Shown in pieces: positions 17,901 to 21,307 of a stretch of 21,307 nt of DNA. Both the position numbers and the translations under genes were made by a program. Each line of letters begins with the position of its first letter. Within the stretch, counting starts at the first letter, position 1. This DNA is from Mnemiopsis leidyi (lineage: Eukaryota > Ctenophora > Tentaculata > Lobata > Bolinopsidae), in the NCBI GenBank assembly GCA_000226015.1, contig JH153597.1:17850-39156 (forward strand), written 5' to 3'. The notes under the pieces were generated by a model that did not search any database, had not been told where the DNA came from, and saw only the letters and a program-made list of their open reading frames with translations.

Positions 17901-18699
17901 AAGAATATATTTGTACCGAAACTTACAATTTAAGTGTGTTATTTTTAGCTAATTCTAAATATATATAATATAGAATAGAATATGCTCAAAATAACACACT
18001 GGAATGGTACTTTAAAAATCATTGAGAATCATTACCAGAGCAGTGTGCTCTAAAATAGTTGATCTTTCGGTTTATTCTCAACAGTCAATAATGTGTACTT
18101 CAGAAAGAAAGCGAGACACGGAGCAAGGGAATAAAGCGTTAAGCAAAATGAGAGCCCAGTTGGCAAGGAAGATGCGAAACGTAGGAAAATTACAGAAAAG
18201 AGACGCTTTGAAATCAGAGCAGAAAAGAGACGCTCTGAAATCAGAGCAGAAAAGAGACGCTATGAAATCAGAGCAGAAAGGAGACGCTATGAATCTGAAA
18301 TCAGAGCAGAAAGGAGACGCTATGAAATCACAGCAGAAAAGAGACGCTATGAAATCAGAGCAGAGAAGAGACGCTATGAAATCAGAGCAGAGAAGAGGCG
18401 ATATGAAATCACAGCAGAAAAGAGACGCTATGAAATCAGAGCAGAAAAGAGACGCTATGAAATCAGAGCAGAAAAGAGACGCTAATGGAGGAGAGGAAGA
18501 GAAGAAGGAAAACCATCCTCATCCATCACCAGAATTGCTCGAAAAGATGCGGAAAGTCATGGCAGTCAGGAGACAACTAGAAGAGGCAAAGAGAGAAAGA
18601 AGAGACACAAAGGAAGAAAGCAGGAAGAAAAGAAGATCTGCAAATAGGCAGTTCAGGTGGTTACGTGGTCGCCAGGTAGGGGAGAAGAAAGAAGAATAA
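14952..18699 (+). CDS. Secreted modular repeat protein (Trp/Asp/His and KRDAMKSEQ repeats)
   Basis: I do not recognise this protein. Six exons (14952-14997, 15425-15613, 16698-16906, 17063-17588, 17743-17871, 18104-18699) have GT/AG borders and phases 1,1,0,1,1; they total 1695 nt, 564 codons plus TAA. Residues 1-16 are a signal peptide (MGWTVFLSLFYLSFVG). Residues 17-78 are Ser-rich. Residues 80-137 are a 15-residue Thr/Glu/Pro repeat, likely O-glycosylated. Residues 172-291 are Trp-Trp-His plus Asp repeats with about 30 Trp. Residues 325-366 hold two Cys and many Pro/His. Residues 398-489 are ten basic 9-residue repeats (KRDAMKSEQ), followed by a basic tail to 564. No membrane segment follows the signal. 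A secreted structural, adhesive or metal-binding protein, or a dibasic-processed precursor, fits; the role is inference. The last acceptor (18103) was chosen by phase; CAACAG at 18085 is the rival. Confidence 0.75.
15177..15268 (+). repeat. 10-bp minisatellite in intron 1
   Basis: Nine copies of GATACACCTA (one TTGATACACC variant), period exactly 10 bp, within intron 1 of the secreted-repeat gene. Confidence 0.9.
15425..15613 (+). CDS. Secreted-repeat gene exon 2 (Ser-rich)
   Basis: A 189-nt exon, phase 1 to 1; acceptor TATGTCTCGCAG, donor C|GTGAGT. It encodes QGTSFHLPWDKFLRVSG, then two serine runs flanking WTFVWPEFH. It already contains the Trp/Asp/His flavour of exon 4. Confidence 0.7.
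15626..15950 (+). repeat. 34-bp degenerate repeat in intron 2
   Basis: Roughly nine diverged copies of a 34-bp unit starting GTTGTGTCTGTTTTATATTTG and ending near TAGTTGTATTAAT. It starts just after the exon 2 donor. Confidence 0.8.
16030..16098 (+). repeat. Short tandem repeat, about 24 bp x 3
   Basis: Three copies of a CTAGTTCTCTAGTTCACACAAAA-like unit in intron 2. Confidence 0.75.
16095..16350 (-). mobile_element. Possible Ty3/gypsy-type pol fragment
   Basis: The minus strand of this GC-richer patch in intron 2 reads RPDLARHKIVIHTAGTG, then APVTAPVKHRVEAL and a GLSSIEHP-like segment. The order resembles the stretch just before the reverse transcriptase core of Ty3/gypsy elements: a His-Lys-Ile plus acidic/TG motif, a Pro-rich step, a helix, then the I-E-P-S motif. 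It is short and appears frame-broken after the last motif. The resemblance is by eye only. Confidence 0.35.
16698..16906 (+). CDS. Secreted-repeat gene exon 3 (STTTEEP repeats)
   Basis: A 209-nt exon, phase 1 in and phase 0 out; acceptor AATTTTCACAG, donor TGG|GTAGGA. It has three and a third copies of a 45-bp unit encoding STTTEEPERTTSFTD. This is a mucin-like, acidic, Thr-rich spacer. The antisense open frame at 16663-16899 is a shadow. Confidence 0.75.
17063..17588 (+). CDS. Secreted-repeat gene exon 4 (DWWHDDD repeats)
   Basis: A 526-nt exon, phase 0 in (acceptor CAACCTTCAG) and phase 1 out (donor GAGG|GTAACA). From about 17132 to 17494 it reads a mostly seven-residue unit close to DDDDWWH, with older variants (DDDDWLQ, DDDDWSL) at the left and near-identical copies at about 17300-17450. 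At DNA level this is a 21-bp repeat. The frame continues in non-repeat sequence (PPTPTTSEWSYEGELVDLG) to the donor. Confidence 0.8.
17743..17871 (+). CDS. Secreted-repeat gene exon 5 (two-Cys segment)
   Basis: A 129-nt exon, phase 1 to 1; acceptor AAATTTTTCAG, donor GAA|GTAAGT. It encodes CSFLSNFGDICDLSSYHHPP and a Pro/His/Asp continuation. Its two cysteines are the only ones in the model. Other frames do not join exon 4 and stay open. Confidence 0.65.
18104..18699 (+). CDS. Secreted-repeat gene exon 6 (KRDAMKSEQ repeats)
   Basis: A 596-nt terminal exon, phase 1 in (acceptor GTGTACTTCAG), TAA at 18697-18699. After a basic helix-prone lead it carries ten copies of a 27-bp unit at 18196-18471: KRDALKSEQ or KRDAMKSEQ, with KG and RR variants and one 11-residue copy. 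It ends in a Glu/Lys/Arg-rich tail and RRSANRQFRWLRGRQ. It could also be the main exon of a separate gene, but the in-frame join to exon 5 argues for one gene. Confidence 0.7.
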
Positions 18700-18700
18700 A
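18695..18700 (+). terminator. AATAAA overlapping the stop codon
   Basis: AATAAA at 18695-18700 includes the TAA stop (18697-18699) of the secreted-repeat gene. If used as the poly(A) signal, the 3' UTR would be only about 15-30 nt. I saw no other exact AATAAA within the next 180 bp. Confidence 0.4.
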
Positions 18701-19022
18701 AGGACATTGCCTGACTTTGTGACATTTTTTATGGCCTGATTAAGGACTTGTTGCTGGAACAATCAAATTCATATTTCGCTTTTGGTTTTTCAGCCAATTC
18801 ACCGTTGATTGTAATTTTCAACTGCATTTGATGGAATTGTATGATTTGTCCAGAGAAAGATAATACATCATTTAAGGCTCGAAAACGAAGGGTCTTATCA
18901 GTTTAACTACAAGTAGCACGTAGTTCTTGAACTCCCGCGATAACATAAAACAGTGAGTTACAATTCAAGCAGCGACTAAGCTCCAGTTATCATTACTGAG
19001 CAACCAAGCATCACTGGGTAAT
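18700..19022. other. Spacer without a gene
   Basis: AT-rich sequence between the secreted-repeat gene and the 67-bp satellite. No exon or repeat was recognised. Confidence 0.5.
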
Positions 19023-19787
19023 CTTGTAAGCTATTGTCAATAATAAACCATAGGCAATTACATAATGTTAGTTAACTGCCAGGCGTAAACTCGTAATCTA
19101 TTGTCAATAATAAACCATAGGCAATTACATAATGTTAGTTAACTGCCAGGCGTAAACTCGTAATCTATTGTCAATAATAAACCATAGGCAATTACATAAT
19201 GTTAGTTAATTGCCAGGCGTAAACTCGTAAGCTATTGTCAATAATAAACCATAGGCAATTACATAATGTTAGTTAATTGCCAGGCGTAAACTCGTAAGCT
19301 ATTGTCAATAATAAACCATAGGCAATTAAATAATGTTAACTTAATTGCCATAGGCAATTACATAATGTTAGTTAATTGCCAGGCGTAAACTCGTAAGCTA
19401 TTGTCAATAATAAACCATAGGCAATTACATAATGTTAGTTAATTGCCAGGCGTAAACTCGTAAGCTATTGTTAATAATAAACCATAGGCAATTAAATAAT
19501 GTTAGTTAATTGCCAGGCGTAAACTCGTAAGCTATTGTCAATAATAAACCATAGGCAATTAAATAATGTTAGTTTATTGCCAGGCGTAAACTTGTAAGCT
19601 ATTGTCAATAATAAACCATAGGCAATTAAATAATGTTAGTTTATTGCCAGGCGTAAACTTGTAAGCTATTGTCAACAATTAACCATAGGCAATTAAATAA
19701 TGTTAGTTTATTGCCAGGCGTAAACTCGTAATCTATTGTCAGTAATAAACCATGACATTTACATAATGTTAGTTAATTGCCAGGCGG
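19023..19787. repeat. 67-bp satellite with internal hairpin
   Basis: Eleven units. The marker CTATTGT starts at 19031, 19098, 19165, 19232, 19299, 19398, 19465, 19532, 19599, 19666 and 19733. The single 99-bp step (19299 to 19398) is a 67-bp unit plus an extra 32 bp that duplicates the hairpin part. Each unit holds GGCAATTA...TAATTGCC arms (8 bp) around about 12 nt. Some unit variants (AATTAAATAA, GTTTATTGCC) are shared by neighbouring copies, implying local homogenisation. Confidence 0.95.
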
Positions 19788-20192
19788 CCGGACCCCAGCA
19801 GTTGCTCCACCGTGTCGACTGTTATAGACAACCGACGTTTAAGAACCTGTCCATGCTAGTTTCCACGGGATCACATTACACGATGTAATCAGTGACGTAT
19901 CATGTCATGTGATACAGCCATAACCGAAAGTATTCTTTGAGAAGCGCAAAAGTGGAAGTGGTGGTATGGAAATAGTTGTATGGAAATACTGGCCACAGAT
20001 ATTAATATTTAACTTATCAAGTGTCAAATTGTGCTAAAATTTTAGTTTTTAATACAAATTTACGTGATTGAGAACTTTGAATAAATTAAGTCATATAATG
20101 ATCAAATTTCTTTAAGATTTGAAACTTAGGAAAGTTAGAACCCAGGTAGGTGTCACGTGGCAATAAAAATAGAACAGTAAGCGATCAGGTCC
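19788..20192. other. Spacer without a supported gene
   Basis: No gene seen. A palindrome-rich patch lies at about 19872-19918 (TTACACGATGTAA, ATCATGTCATGTGAT), and one CACGTG at 20154-20159. Confidence 0.4.
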
Positions 20193-20366
20193 TGAAATTT
20201 GAGCCGAAAGGGACGTGAGCTGAACGCAAGAGGGACATGGAACACACACGGAAAAAACCTAAAGATACCTTTATACTCTACTACACTTGGTGCCATGTAT
20301 ACTTTCAGCTGGAGGACAGTGCCGTAACCTTTGGTTCTAAACCGCACAACCACCTTGTAGAAGAAG
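20193..20366 (-). CDS. Possible orphan exon pair
   Basis: On the minus strand, after GTTGTTTAG (acceptor near 20372), an open frame reads ACFFYKVVVRFRTKGYGTVL, then QLKVYMAPSVVEYKG, up to a possible donor AAAG|GTATCT near 20270. About 75 bp further on, GGCTCAAATTTCAG is a good acceptor whose phase 1 continuation stays open for about 25 codons (PDRLLFYFYCHVT...) to TAA near 20115. The alternating hydrophobic strands look protein-like, but I find no family and no other exons. Confidence 0.25.
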
Positions 20367-20439
20367 CAGGCCCTAAACAACTTTAAGTCCTAACCAACCT
20401 CAAGAGGAAAGGCTGAGAAGAGAATAAATTGGGCGGAAT

Positions 20440-21307
20440 TGACCATTACGTACGTTTTGATACGTTTTGAATGGTTCGGCAGTTCATGCACAGGACAACT
20501 GCATCGTGTGCGTCCTCCTCCAGCTCAGTAGCGAGTTGTCGTTCGATGGAGTGTAACCCGGGATCGGTGGAGTGTCTGGGCACTGCTCCATGAATCTTCC
20601 AAGTCCTGCCTTAAAGCCATCCAGTGAGGTATTGCACGGAGCTCTGGTGGCAGGATGTTGAAGAGCTGAGCTGCTCTAACCCTGAATGTGCTGTCGTAGT
20701 CAGATCTCACCGACAGTTGGGAGTTCTTGTTCACCGGTGGGATAACCGCCTTCAACCCAAGTCGCTGGTGACAGTTGAATGTGAAGCCAATGTCATTCGG
20801 AGCCTCTTCGTTTAAGATCTTCCAAACGTGTATGATGCAGTAACGCTTTCTTCTTCTTTGAAGTGACATTAACTTGAGCTTCTTTAGCCTGTCCCAGTAT
20901 TGAAGCTCACTGCAGCCAAGTATCTTCCTAGTGAACGATCTCTGTACGTTCTCTAGCCTCTGAATCTCTGTAATCTTCACAGGATTCCAGACTGGGCAGC
21001 AGTATTCAAGTTTGGACCGGACCATACTCTTATATAATGTGAGCATCACAGTGGGTGACCGATCTCTGAACGCGCTTAATACCCATGCCGCCATCTTCCT
21101 AGCTCCCTGAACTGTCTTCTCGATGTGTGGTCCCCACCCCCTGCTGCTGCTAACATTGACACCCAGGTCACAGACAATTTCCTGTGGCGTTATAACATGT
21201 CCTTTTGGGGTTCTATACTCAACATTTTCAGGTATAACGGGAGCTCTCTTAGAGTCTTCGACGTGTTGAGGTTGTAGCTGACCACTTCAAACTTCTGCTC
21301 GTGCAGC
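20440..21307 (-). mobile_element. CR1/L2-type LINE, 3' part
   Basis: The minus strand encodes the C-terminal part of a non-LTR retrotransposon reverse transcriptase: TLYKSMVRSKLEYCCPVWNP, then QRSFTRKILG, YWDRLKKLKLMSLQRRRKRY, VWKILNEEAPND and a conserved end, stopping with TGA at 20525-20527. Upstream, DLGVNV and HIEK..V.GARKMAAWVL are also typical. The catalytic part lies beyond the window. A short 3' UTR ends near 20440-20470 with two ACGTTTTGAT-like copies, a possible terminal microsatellite. One frameshift lies near 21231. Confidence 0.85.
20525..21235 (-). pseudogene. LINE reverse transcriptase C-terminus, frameshifted
   Basis: A single open frame runs from about 21235 to the TGA at 20525. 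It covers the thumb and C-terminal region that follows the polymerase core in CR1/L2-clade ORF2. Sequence before 21232 (KFEVVSYNLNTSKTLRELP) is clearly the same protein but in another frame, consistent with one missing base. It could be an inactive copy or a sequencing error. Confidence 0.7.

Overview
The window is animal (metazoan) nuclear DNA, probably from a marine invertebrate; cnidarian-like is my best guess, held loosely. The evidence is spliced genes with GT-AG introns of roughly 75 to more than 1000 bp, a FLYWCH zinc finger, a CR1/L2-type LINE fragment of a kind common in aquatic invertebrates, and many minisatellites. I see no operon, prokaryotic gene, rRNA, tRNA or CRISPR array.

Layout. 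1-302: inverted-repeat-rich, MITE-like element with two unusually stable GCGAAGC hairpins. 303-1433: AT-rich, no gene seen. 1434-6623 (minus strand): seven consecutive exons of a FLYWCH-type nuclear protein whose phases join into one open frame of 889 codons plus stop; its 5' end is not resolved. Its introns hold minisatellites and a cluster of CACGTG E-boxes with an X-box. 6624-13776: long stretch with no convincing gene. It holds a 48-bp minisatellite, a very dense CACGTG field (about 8968-10660) and a 15-bp array. 13777-14231 (minus): two small candidate exons, either a separate short gene or upstream sequence of the FLYWCH gene. 14906-18699 (plus): TATA box and six exons of a secreted, repeat-built protein of 564 residues that I do not recognise from any family. 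19023-19787: 67-bp satellite. About 20193-20366 (minus): possible orphan exons. 20440-21307 (minus): 3' end of a LINE with a frameshift.

The plus-strand gene is the most novel item. A signal peptide is followed by a Ser/Thr-rich region, a 15-residue Thr/Glu/Pro repeat, a block of Trp-Trp-His plus poly-Asp repeats, a short two-Cys segment, and a basic block of 9-residue repeats carrying dibasic sites. Each repeat type sits in its own exon, and all splice phases agree. It looks like a secreted structural, adhesive or metal-binding polyampholyte, or a processed precursor; the role is inference.

The second theme is non-coding: 26 CACGTG sites within 1.7 kb, and 10 within 0.4 kb, some arranged with RFX-like X-boxes into a perfect 30-bp palindrome. 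This suggests a regulatory region for bHLH(-ZIP) and RFX factors, or an unrecognised dispersed repeat rich in these words.
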